From: Roseburia sp. CAG:309
GTDB taxonomy: Bacteria > Bacillota > Clostridia > Lachnospirales > Lachnospiraceae
DNA length: 7,763 nucleotides
Direction of reading: 5' to 3'
Assembly (NCBI GenBank): GCA_000434115.1
Contig: FR893997.1
Coordinates: 26,251-34,013, forward strand
This document shows positions 1-6,389 of the stretch, one piece after another. The translations under genes were made by a program, and so were the position numbers. The first letter of the stretch is position 1; the number at the start of each line of letters is the position of its first letter. The notes beneath the pieces were generated by a model, which was given only the letters and a program-made list of their open reading frames with translations, ran no database searches and was not told where the DNA came from.

Positions 1-147
1 AAAGGCTCCGACACCGCTTCGGACGAGTGCCTCACAGACGTAGCCGCCGACACCGCCAATGCCAAATACGGCAACACGGCTGTGTTTCAGTTTTTCCATT
101 GCTTCTTCACCGAGAAGCAGCTGTGTTCTAGAGAACTGATTTAGCAT
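1..147 (-). CDS. tcdA: tRNA threonylcarbamoyladenosine dehydratase (ThiF/E1-like), N-terminal part only
   Basis: This is the first 49 codons of a gene that leaves the window at position 1. The translation opens MLNQFSRTQLLLGEEAMEKL and continues into a hydrophobic strand with the nucleotide-binding loop GIGGVGG at residues 29-35. That order, a short helix with RTQLLLG then a Rossmann glycine loop, is the start of the TcdA (CsdL/YgdL) branch of the ThiF/MoeB/E1 superfamily. These cytoplasmic enzymes use ATP to cyclise the t6A modification at position 37 of ANN-decoding tRNAs. The start ATG at 147 lies 7 bases after the parC stop. A Shine-Dalgarno AAAGGA at 158-163 sits inside the last parC codons, so translation is probably coupled. 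The adenylation and zinc-binding regions are outside the window, so another ThiF-like enzyme cannot be excluded. Confidence 0.8.
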   Translation of the reverse strand, partial: MLNQFSRTQLLLGEEAMEKLKHSRVAVFGIGGVGGYVCEALVRSGVGAF

Positions 148-154
148 CTGATGA

Positions 155-2410
155 TCATCCTTTCCATTCCAAATTTGCTTTCTGTCCTTTGGCTGCACGT
201 TTGCGGTTTCTTACATGCTTGGCATCCAATGTTTTTCCGTCATATTCAAAGGTTTCCTGTGTAAAATCTACAACTGTAGAATACGTTACGGCATCCTCTT
301 TTTCCAGTGCAATTCCCTTGACGCCACGGCTTGTCTTCTTAAATTCGCTCACTTCCTCCAATGGGAAGCCCAGCGACAATCCATTTTTTGTCAAAAGGAT
401 TACTTTCTTTCCGCCAGCCAGAATATCCGCTGCCGACAGTGCCGTCACTCCGCTGACTTCATCGCCATCATCCAGTTTTGTCGCCGCTACCTGCAGGCGG
501 TTCGTTTCAAATTCCGCCCCGGAAACCTGTTTGACAAAACCGCTCTTCGTCGAGAAGAACAGCATAGACTCAAACAACTGTTCAAAACTGATATACAAAA
601 GGGCATCTTCGTCGTTTGTCATTTTACAGAGGTTGTGAACCAACGTTCCCTTATCTCGCATCTTACAGCGCGGGATCTTGTCACATTTGATCTGATGCAT
701 ATTTCCTTTATTGGTAAACAGACACAATTTGTCGGTGCTTTTCATCATAACGACTTGCGCAAATTCTTTCTTCGCGTCGTCACTGGCACGTCCAAACGCG
801 GCCGCATCCAGACATTTGGCGTATCCAAAACGATCGAGGCAGATGCACACATCTTCCACTTTTACTTCTTCCACATATGCCTTTGCCACGTCATCGGTAA
901 GTTCCGTGCGGCGCTCTCTCGCAAACATTTTTTTGTAACTGCGGAGCCTTGTTTTTATTACTTTATATAATTCTTTCGTATCGGAAAGGATCTTTTCGTA
1001 TTCTTCAATATTTTTAAGAAGCGTCTCATTTTCTTCGTGCAGCTTCAAAATCTCAAGTCCGATTAACTTGCTCAACTGCATAGAAAGGATCGCGTCCGCC
1101 TGAATTTCTGTAAACAAAAGCGTTTTTGCCTGTTCTTCGGCACCTTCCGTCTTAAAACGGATGCCTTCCGTCTTTCCCTCGATCAGACAGCTTTTTGCCT
1201 GTTTCACCGAAGAGCTTCCACGCAGGATCTCGATGATAAGATCAATGACGTCGGTCGCTTTCATCAGTCCGGCTACGACTTCCAGGCGTTTTTTCGCTTT
1301 CGCGCATAAATACTTATACTCTTTCGTATACAAGTCTTCCTGAAACAGGATAAACTCTTCTATCATACTTTTCAGGTTAAATGTATGCGGTTCTCCATCG
1401 CGGATCGCCAGCAGATTCACCCCATACGTGTCTTCCATCTGCGTTTTCTTGTACAAACCATTTAACAGATTCTGCACATCGCGGTCTTTTTTCACTTCGA
1501 TAACGATACGGATTCCCTCTTTGGACGAGACATCCTGCACATCATAAATTTCATCAAATACTTTGTCTTTCATCAGACCGGAGATACTCTCCACAAGTTT
1601 CGTCTTATTGCCGGAAACCGTATACGGAATCTCCGTGATCACAATGTTTGTACGGCCGTTGTCACCCTTTTCAATGACAGTCTTTGCACGCACTTTGATC
1701 TTTCCTTCACCGGTTTCATAGATGTTTGCCAGCTCACTGGCATTGGTAATGATTCCGCCGGTCGGAAAATCCGGTCCCGGAATATAGTCCATCAATTTCT
1801 GTACGGAAATTCCCGGCCGGTCCATACACGCAATCACCGCATCGATCACTTCACCCGGATTGTGTGTCGGTATATTGGTCGCCATACCGACGGCGATTCC
1901 GGTCGTTCCATTGATCAGGAGGTTTGGCACCATGGCGGGAAGCACCTGTGGTTCTTTCTCACTTTCATCAAAGTTCGGATCAAAATCAACCAGTCCTTTT
2001 TCCAGATTGTCAAGCATCGTCATCGCAGCCGGCGACAAACGCGCTTCCGTATATCGCATGGCAGCTGCGCCGTCTCCGTCGATGGATCCGAAATTTCCAT
2101 GCCCGTCAACAAGTGGAAGATTCAGGGAATACTCTTCGGTCATATGCACCAGGGCATCGTAGATGGAACTATCTCCATGTGGATGATATTTACCCATCGT
2201 ATCACCGACGATACGGGCACTTTTTCGATGTGGCTTGTCCGGCGACAATCCCAGTTCTTTCATTGCATATAAAATTCTGCGCTGTACCGGTTTTAACCCA
2301 TCCCGCACATCCGGCAGGGCACGCGCACGTATAACACTTACCGCATAATCACGGTAAGAAGTCTTCATTTCTTCCGAAAAATCCAATTGTATAATATTAT
2401 CCTGGCTCAT
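155..2410 (-). CDS. parC: DNA topoisomerase IV subunit A (type IIA topoisomerase, GyrA/ParC family)
   Basis: A 751-residue DNA breakage-reunion subunit that works as an A2B2 complex with the ParE-like protein encoded just upstream, passing one duplex through another to unlink daughter chromosomes. The winged-helix/tower region fills roughly residues 10-500. The catalytic tyrosine is Y120 in AAMRYTEARLS. The quinolone-interacting segment reads HPHGDSSIYDALV, with S81 and D85 matching the sensitive-type residues at E. coli GyrA 83 and 87. The beta-pinwheel C-terminal domain covers about 505-735. Where GyrA proteins carry the Q(R/K)RGG(R/K)G box, this protein has GRASDDAKKE (540-549). A later blade motif, TSRGVKGI (693-700), is kept. 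Loss of the box favours topoisomerase IV over gyrase. A basic tail (about 731-744) ends the protein. The ATG at 2410 has a GGAGGAAA site at the right distance, 18 bases after the parE stop. A second gyrA-like gene elsewhere is expected but not visible here. Confidence 0.9.
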   Translation of the reverse strand: MSQDNIIQLDFSEEMKTSYRDYAVSVIRARALPDVRDGLKPVQRRILYAMKELGLSPDKPHRKSARIVGDTMGKYHPHGDSSIYDALVHMTEEYSLNLPLVDGHGNFGSIDGDGAAAMRYTEARLSPAAMTMLDNLEKGLVDFDPNFDESEKEPQVLPAMVPNLLINGTTGIAVGMATNIPTHNPGEVIDAVIACMDRPGISVQKLMDYIPGPDFPTGGIITNASELANIYETGEGKIKVRAKTVIEKGDNGRTNIVITEIPYTVSGNKTKLVESISGLMKDKVFDEIYDVQDVSSKEGIRIVIEVKKDRDVQNLLNGLYKKTQMEDTYGVNLLAIRDGEPHTFNLKSMIEEFILFQEDLYTKEYKYLCAKAKKRLEVVAGLMKATDVIDLIIEILRGSSSVKQAKSCLIEGKTEGIRFKTEGAEEQAKTLLFTEIQADAILSMQLSKLIGLEILKLHEENETLLKNIEEYEKILSDTKELYKVIKTRLRSYKKMFARERRTELTDDVAKAYVEEVKVEDVCICLDRFGYAKCLDAAAFGRASDDAKKEFAQVVMMKSTDKLCLFTNKGNMHQIKCDKIPRCKMRDKGTLVHNLCKMTNDEDALLYISFEQLFESMLFFSTKSGFVKQVSGAEFETNRLQVAATKLDDGDEVSGVTALSAADILAGGKKVILLTKNGLSLGFPLEEVSEFKKTSRGVKGIALEKEDAVTYSTVVDFTQETFEYDGKTLDAKHVRNRKRAAKGQKANLEWKG

Positions 2411-2414
2411 GCTC

Positions 2415-2422
2415 TTTCCTCC
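2415..2422 (-). promoter_or_regulatory. Ribosome binding site of parC
   Basis: Read on the minus strand, GGAGGAAA lies 4 bases before the parC ATG, with its GGAGG core 7 bases away. It fills the 18-base gap after the parE stop codon and fixes the parC start at 2410. Confidence 0.8.
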
Positions 2423-2428
2423 AAGTCC

Positions 2429-4357
2429 TTAAATGTCCACATTGGCACTTTTTGCTTCTTCCATAATAAACTGTCGTCTCGGCGGAACATTGCTTCCCAT
2501 GAGAATGTCCGTCACTTCGTCGGCTTCTACCGTATCACTGATGGAAATCTGCGCCAATATACGGCTGTCAGGATCCAGCGTCGTCTCCCACAGCTGTTTG
2601 TCGTCCATCTCCCCCAGACCTTTGTAGCGCTGGAGGGCATTGATCTTTTTACCGGTTTTTCTAAATTTTTCCAATTCAAAGTCGTTAAATAAATATTCGC
2701 TCTTTTTCACCTTTTTCCTTTTTTCGGTATCTTCATAATCCACTTTGTACAGCGGCGGAAGTCCGCGGTACACCTTCCCCTGATAGATCAGTTCCGGCAT
2801 AAACCGGTAGAAAAATGTCAGAAGCAGCGTACTGATATGCGCGCCATCGACATCGGCATCTGTCAAAATGATAATCTTATCATAGCGCAGTTTTTTGATA
2901 TCAAAATCGTCACCAATCCCGCAGCCAAAGGATGCGATCATCGATTTGATCTCATTATTTAATAGAATTTTCTCAAGAGGCGCTTTTTCCACATTCAAAA
3001 TTTTTCCCCGCAGTGGAAGCACTGCCTGCGTTCTTCGGTTTCTCGCGGTTTTTACCGTACCACCGGCAGAATCTCCCTCGACAATGTAAATCTCACATTC
3101 TTCCGCTTTCTTTGACGTACAGGCAGCAAGTTTGCTCTTCGTATCTACATTCATCAGCTCTTTCAATACGGAACGGCGTGCTTTATCACTTGCGGTACGC
3201 GCCTTGTAAGACTTTCTTACATTGTCCAATATACTCTTTAACACTTCGACATTTTTATCAAAATAACGCTGCACTTCCTGGCTGAACACTTCGTCCACTG
3301 CCGTCTTGGCATCGGTATTTCCCAACTTATTTTTTGTCTGGCTTTCAAACTGCGGATCCGGGTGCTTGATGGACACGATCGCCACCAGACCATTTCGGAT
3401 GTCTTTTCCATCGTAATTTTCTTCGTTGTTTTTCAGATAACCAAGTTCTCTCGCGTACTGATTCATAACGCGGGTAAGTGCCATTTTAAATCCCGTCACA
3501 AGCGTACCGCCATCGGTCACATTAATGCGGTTACAATACGAGTTGATCTGCTCACTGAACGAAGCGGTGTATTGGAACGCCACTTCCACTTCGATATCCC
3601 CGCTGGTTCCTTCAATATAAATAACATCTTTGTGCAAAAGCGTCGCATCGCGGTTAATATAACCGACGTAACTTTGAATTCCATATTCTTCCAAAAATGT
3701 CATCGTCTCTCCGGTATGCTCGTCCTTAAATACGATTTTGAGATTTTTATTCAAATACGCAATTTCTTTTAATTTCTTTTTTATCGTCTCCGGTTTAAAC
3801 TCAACCGTCTCAAAAATAGTATCATCCGGATAAAAGGTCACTTTTGTCCCGGTATCGCTTTTATTGCATTTTCCGACCACCGGAAGCAGTCCATTTTCCA
3901 GTTTTACAACCGGTTTTCCTCCATCTTTATATTCATCGCGGTAAATTTTTCCGTCTTTTTTCACTTCCACGATCATGCTCTTCGAAAGGGCATTGACAAC
4001 CGAAGCTCCGACACCGTGCAGACCTCCGGACACTTTATAGACACTGTTGTTAAATTTTCCTCCGGCATGCAAAATGGTGTAAACCACGCGCACGGTCGGA
4101 ATTTTCTTTGTCGGATGGATATCCACCGGAACTCCTCGTCCATTGTCTTCGATCACGACACCGCCATCTCGCGTCAAGGTAATCCCCAGCTGCGTACAGT
4201 ACCCTGCCAGATGCTCATCAATTCCATTATCCAATATTTCCCATATCAAATGGTGCAGTCCCCGCGTTCCGGTACTTCCAATATACATACCCGGCCGCTT
4301 TCTGACCGCTTCCAATCCCTCCAATATGACAATCTGGCTTCCATCGTACTTATCCAT
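2429..4357 (-). CDS. parE: DNA topoisomerase IV subunit B (type IIA topoisomerase ATPase, GyrB/ParE family)
   Basis: A 642-residue ATPase subunit that partners the ParC-like protein encoded directly downstream. The GHKL ATPase domain (about 1-220) shows WEILDNGIDEHLAGYC, with E40, N44 and D47 in the catalytic/Mg positions, DNGRGVPVDIHP (71-82) and the ATP lid GGLHGVGASVVNALS (111-125). The transducer domain carries the QTKNKLG loop (340-346) with lysine K342 contacting ATP. The TOPRIM domain has EGDSAGGT (427-434) and DADVDGAH (500-507), the metal-binding acidic residues, followed by QRYKGLGEMDDKQLW (576-590). Length matches Gram-positive GyrB/ParE and there is no proteobacterial-type insert. 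GyrB and ParE are hard to separate by motif, so the ParE call leans on the adjacent A subunit lacking a GyrA box. The ATG at 4357 follows AAAGGA at 4366-4371. A strong promoter lies about 48 bases upstream. This is the first gene of the operon. Confidence 0.88.
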   Translation of the reverse strand: MDKYDGSQIVILEGLEAVRKRPGMYIGSTGTRGLHHLIWEILDNGIDEHLAGYCTQLGITLTRDGGVVIEDNGRGVPVDIHPTKKIPTVRVVYTILHAGGKFNNSVYKVSGGLHGVGASVVNALSKSMIVEVKKDGKIYRDEYKDGGKPVVKLENGLLPVVGKCNKSDTGTKVTFYPDDTIFETVEFKPETIKKKLKEIAYLNKNLKIVFKDEHTGETMTFLEEYGIQSYVGYINRDATLLHKDVIYIEGTSGDIEVEVAFQYTASFSEQINSYCNRINVTDGGTLVTGFKMALTRVMNQYARELGYLKNNEENYDGKDIRNGLVAIVSIKHPDPQFESQTKNKLGNTDAKTAVDEVFSQEVQRYFDKNVEVLKSILDNVRKSYKARTASDKARRSVLKELMNVDTKSKLAACTSKKAEECEIYIVEGDSAGGTVKTARNRRTQAVLPLRGKILNVEKAPLEKILLNNEIKSMIASFGCGIGDDFDIKKLRYDKIIILTDADVDGAHISTLLLTFFYRFMPELIYQGKVYRGLPPLYKVDYEDTEKRKKVKKSEYLFNDFELEKFRKTGKKINALQRYKGLGEMDDKQLWETTLDPDSRILAQISISDTVEADEVTDILMGSNVPPRRQFIMEEAKSANVDI

Positions 4358-4365
4358 CTGCTACA

Positions 4366-4371
4366 TCCTTT
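4366..4371 (-). promoter_or_regulatory. Ribosome binding site of parE
   Basis: AAAGGA on the minus strand, 8 bases upstream of the ATG at 4357. It is weaker than the parC and lysA sites but supports this start. Confidence 0.65.
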
Positions 4372-4411
4372 CTTGCTTTGATCCTCAATAGTTATACTAT
4401 TTCAAAATTAC

Positions 4412-4440
4412 ATTATAATCGAACAACCGTTTTTTTTCAA
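4412..4440 (-). promoter_or_regulatory. Sigma-A-type promoter P1 of the parE-parC-tcdA operon
   Basis: On the minus strand the -35 hexamer TTGAAA (4435-4440) and the -10 hexamer TATAAT (4412-4417) are 17 bases apart, 11 of 12 positions matching consensus. Transcription would start near 4405, giving a 5' leader of about 48 bases. The -35 box runs into eight consecutive A residues. No operator is obvious between promoter and gene. Confidence 0.8.
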
Positions 4441-4443
4441 GCG

Positions 4444-4472
4444 TTGGTTTGTAATTTTTAGTACATTATAAT
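4444..4472 (+). promoter_or_regulatory. Possible plus-strand promoter reading into the structured island
   Basis: On the plus strand TTGGTT (4444-4449) and TATAAT (4467-4472) are 17 bases apart. The -10 lies inside the palindromic octamer ATTATAAT, so the same bases can also serve the minus-strand P2. If used, the transcript would begin near 4479 and run through the inverted repeats at 4498-4621 toward lysA. The -35 box is weak (three of six). Confidence 0.3.
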
Positions 4473-4493
4473 TTGCCGAAACCAATTTGTCCT
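4465..4493 (-). promoter_or_regulatory. Possible second upstream promoter P2 for parE
   Basis: A second TATAAT (4465-4470, minus strand) lies 53 bases upstream of the P1 -10 box, with AGGACA (4488-4493) 17 bases before it. The -35 box matches consensus at only four of six bases. Both -10 boxes sit in the same sequence, TTATAATGTA, so P2 could be a tandem promoter or a diverged copy of P1. Confidence 0.4.
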
Positions 4494-4622
4494 TCATGGT
4501 CTCCGTTCCACTACGGTCCGCGCAGACCAGAGGTCTCCCAGACCTCTTGCGCCGCTCACGCTCCAATAAACGCGCAGGGGTATCGATATGCAAAATACGC
4601 ATATCTGATACCCGCGTGTTTA
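4494..4622. repeat. GC-rich island of nested inverted repeats between divergent promoters (candidate structured RNA or palindromic repeat element)
   Basis: GC content is about 67% over 4501-4560, against about 23% in 4381-4440 and 30% in 4621-4680. Three structures are visible. The first is GGTCT (4498-4502) plus CCGT (4503-4506), pairing with ACGG (4513-4516) and AGACC (4524-4528). The second is AGAGGTCT (4529-4536) with AGACCTCT (4540-4547), extended by GCGCA (4520-4524) with TGCGC (4548-4552). The third is a 14-bp stem, 4578-4591 with 4599-4613, with one bulged T and a 7-base loop. GGTCT/AGACC occurs in two copies each, so pairings compete. The island lies upstream of both main promoters, so it is not in the 5' leader of parE P1 or of lysA. 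No Shine-Dalgarno site precedes the 73-codon frame crossing it on the minus strand. Function unknown. Confidence 0.6.
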
Positions 4623-4672
4623 TACTCATTTCAGATAAATTATTTCAATAAGACCGATTTCCGATTCCTACA

Positions 4673-4701
4673 TTGACAGAAACGCAAAAAATTATTATAC
4701 T
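4673..4701 (+). promoter_or_regulatory. Sigma-A-type promoter of lysA
   Basis: Consensus -35 TTGACA (4673-4678), a 17-base spacer and TATACT (4696-4701) as -10 (five of six). The start would be near 4708, leaving a leader of only about 33 bases, too short for a lysine riboswitch. CCGATTT and CCGATTC (4653-4666) form a small tandem repeat just upstream of the -35 box. Confidence 0.8.
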
Positions 4702-4723
4702 TATTCTTAGTGTCATACATTAT

Positions 4724-4730
4724 AAGGAGG
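4724..4730 (+). promoter_or_regulatory. Ribosome binding site of lysA
   Basis: AAGGAGG, a near-perfect match to the 16S anti-Shine-Dalgarno, 10 bases before the ATG at 4741. It fixes the start and predicts strong translation. Confidence 0.85.
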
Positions 4731-4740
4731 ATTTGTAAAA

Positions 4741-6006
4741 ATGAAGAAACCGATCGTAACATTGGAACAAGTAAAGGAAATCGAAAAAACCTATCCTACT
4801 CCATTCCATATCTATGATGAAAAAGCCATCCGTGAAAATGCAAGAGCATTAAAGGAAGCATTTTCCTGGAACAAGGGCTATCGTGAATATTTTGCTGTAA
4901 AGGCTACCCCAAACCCATTTATTTTGAAAATCTTGCAGGAAGAAGGCTGCGGCGTGGACTGCTCTTCTTTGACAGAGCTTATGCTTTCCGAAGCATTGGA
5001 CTTCAAAAAAGATGATATTATGTTTTCATCGAATGTAACACCGATGGAAGAATACAAAAAAGCAAGCGAGCTTGGTGCTTATATCAACCTCGATGATTTT
5101 ACACATATTGACTATCTTGCAGAGGGTGTAGGCATTCCGGAGACCATCTGCTGCCGCTACAATCCGGGCGGTGTATTTGAACTTGGCACGGACATCATGG
5201 ACAACCCCGGCGATGCCAAATACGGATTTACCAAAGAACAGCTTATCGAGGGATACAAAAAACTGATGAAACTTGGAGCAAAGCATTTTGGAATTCATGC
5301 TTTTATCGCAAGCAACACCGTGTCCAATGACTATTATCCGACACTTGCCGGCATTCTTTTCGAACTTGCTGTCGAATTGAAAGAAAAAACCGGAGCCGAT
5401 ATCCAGTTTATCAATCTTTCCGGCGGTGTGGGAATTCCTTACACACCAGACAAAGCACCAAACGATATCAAAGTGATCGGCGAAGGTGTCCGCAAACAGT
5501 TTGAAAAAATCTTAGTTCCTGCCGGACTTGGCGATGTGAAGATTTTCACGGAACTCGGACGTTTCATGCTTGGCCCTTACGGAAATCTTGTAACCAAATG
5601 CATTCATCAGAAACACATTTACAAAGAATATGTAGGCCTTAACACCTGTGCCTGCGACCTGATGCGTCCGGCTATTTACGGCGCTTATCATCATATCACC
5701 GTGCTCGGCAAGGAAAATGAGCCATGCGACCACAAATACGATGTGACCGGTTCTCTTTGTGAAAATAATGACAAATTTGCCGTAGACCGTATGCTTCCAA
5801 AAGTTGACATCGGAGATTATCTTGTCATCCATGATACGGGTGCTCACGGCTACGCAATGGGTTATAACTACAACGGTAAACTCAAATCTGCGGAATTGTT
5901 ATTAAAAGAAGACGGAAGTGTCCAGATGATCCGCCGCGCAGAAACTCCAAAAGATTATTTTGCTACTTTTGATTTCTGTGATATTTTGAAAAATATGAAA
6001 TACTAA
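4741..6006 (+). CDS. lysA: Diaminopimelate decarboxylase
   Basis: A 421-residue PLP-dependent, fold-type III decarboxylase that converts meso-diaminopimelate to L-lysine in the cytoplasm, the last step of lysine synthesis. The barrel domain opens with TPFHIYDEKAIRENARAL. The PLP lysine is K54 in YFAVKATPNP. H186 lies in FGIHAF, the glycine-rich phosphate loop is SGGVG (227-231), and ELGRF (271-275) matches the family's EPGR motif with L in place of P. The C-terminal beta domain has MRPAIYGAYHH (308-318), the substrate/catalytic cysteine segment GSLCENND (C340, E341) and HDTGAHGYAMGYNYNG (364-379). These give all expected active-site elements. Arginine or ornithine decarboxylases of the same fold, and NspC, are less likely given the GSLCENND and MRP motifs. 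The gene is monocistronic: its own promoter and a hairpin terminator flank it, and it diverges from the topoisomerase operon. Confidence 0.9.
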   Translation: MKKPIVTLEQVKEIEKTYPTPFHIYDEKAIRENARALKEAFSWNKGYREYFAVKATPNPFILKILQEEGCGVDCSSLTELMLSEALDFKKDDIMFSSNVTPMEEYKKASELGAYINLDDFTHIDYLAEGVGIPETICCRYNPGGVFELGTDIMDNPGDAKYGFTKEQLIEGYKKLMKLGAKHFGIHAFIASNTVSNDYYPTLAGILFELAVELKEKTGADIQFINLSGGVGIPYTPDKAPNDIKVIGEGVRKQFEKILVPAGLGDVKIFTELGRFMLGPYGNLVTKCIHQKHIYKEYVGLNTCACDLMRPAIYGAYHHITVLGKENEPCDHKYDVTGSLCENNDKFAVDRMLPKVDIGDYLVIHDTGAHGYAMGYNYNGKLKSAELLLKEDGSVQMIRRAETPKDYFATFDFCDILKNMKY

Positions 6007-6049
6007 AAAAATTTAGGACTGCTTATGCTAAGTAAGCAGTCCCTTTTCT
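6007..6049. terminator. Bidirectional intrinsic terminator between lysA and the LRR genes
   Basis: GGACTGCTTA (6016-6025) pairs perfectly with TAAGCAGTCC (6033-6042) around a 7-base loop. On the plus strand CTTTTCT follows, terminating lysA 10 bases after its stop. On the minus strand the stem is followed by TAAATTTTTTT, an even better U-tract, serving the LRR operon that converges from the right and ends at 6078. Confidence 0.85.
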
Positions 6050-6077
6050 ATCCGTAAAATTTCTTTGAAATAACCAT

Positions 6078-6389
6078 TTACCATTTCTTTCCCACGATTT
6101 TTGCATGAAAATCCAATCCATTTGTACTCCGCAGTATTTTTTCGTATTCTGCTTTTTTGCTTTTTGGAACATAGATTACAAGGTCATCTCTCGTCGCCCC
6201 AAATACCATCGTCCCCCATTTTTTGATGTTCTTAGAACGGATCACTACTTTTTTCAAGGATGACTTTTCCGTAGATTCCCAGCGGAAAGCATTTTTACCA
6301 AGTTTCGTCACTGTACTAGGAATGGTAATTTCTTTCAGTGCTGTGTTGCTAAACGCATCTTTACTGATCTTTTTTACTCCTTCATTTAT
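6078..6389 (-). repeat. Direct repeat copy 1: identical LRR C-terminus
   Basis: Matches 7124-7435 at a fixed offset of 1046 bases. Positions 6078-6212 have no differences from 7124-7258. The remaining stretch to 6389 carries about a dozen substitutions, all silent. Similarity stops sharply at the stop codon: the bases just beyond 6078 and 7124 do not match. Confidence 0.9.

Noticed and set aside
150..159. Perfect palindrome GATGATCATC between parC and tcdA
   Set aside because: It has no loop so cannot form an RNA hairpin, no T-tract follows, and ten bases spanning a stop and a ribosome site can arise by chance.
215..970. A 251-codon open frame on the plus strand opposite parC, and other plus-strand frames across 189-4391
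   Set aside because: They lie antisense to strongly supported topoisomerase genes, lack ribosome sites and have no recognisable domains.
4578..4613. The long hairpin as an intrinsic terminator
   Set aside because: Neither side is followed by a real T-tract, and no gene ends nearby on either strand.
4473..4676. A 67-codon plus-strand frame in the intergenic island
   Set aside because: There is no ribosome site, it runs through palindromes and over the lysA -35 box, and its composition is not protein-like.
4479..4740. Lysine (L-box) riboswitch or T-box leader ahead of lysA
   Set aside because: The lysA promoter at 4673-4701 leaves only about 33 bases of leader, and I could not find L-box or T-box consensus elements in the upstream island.
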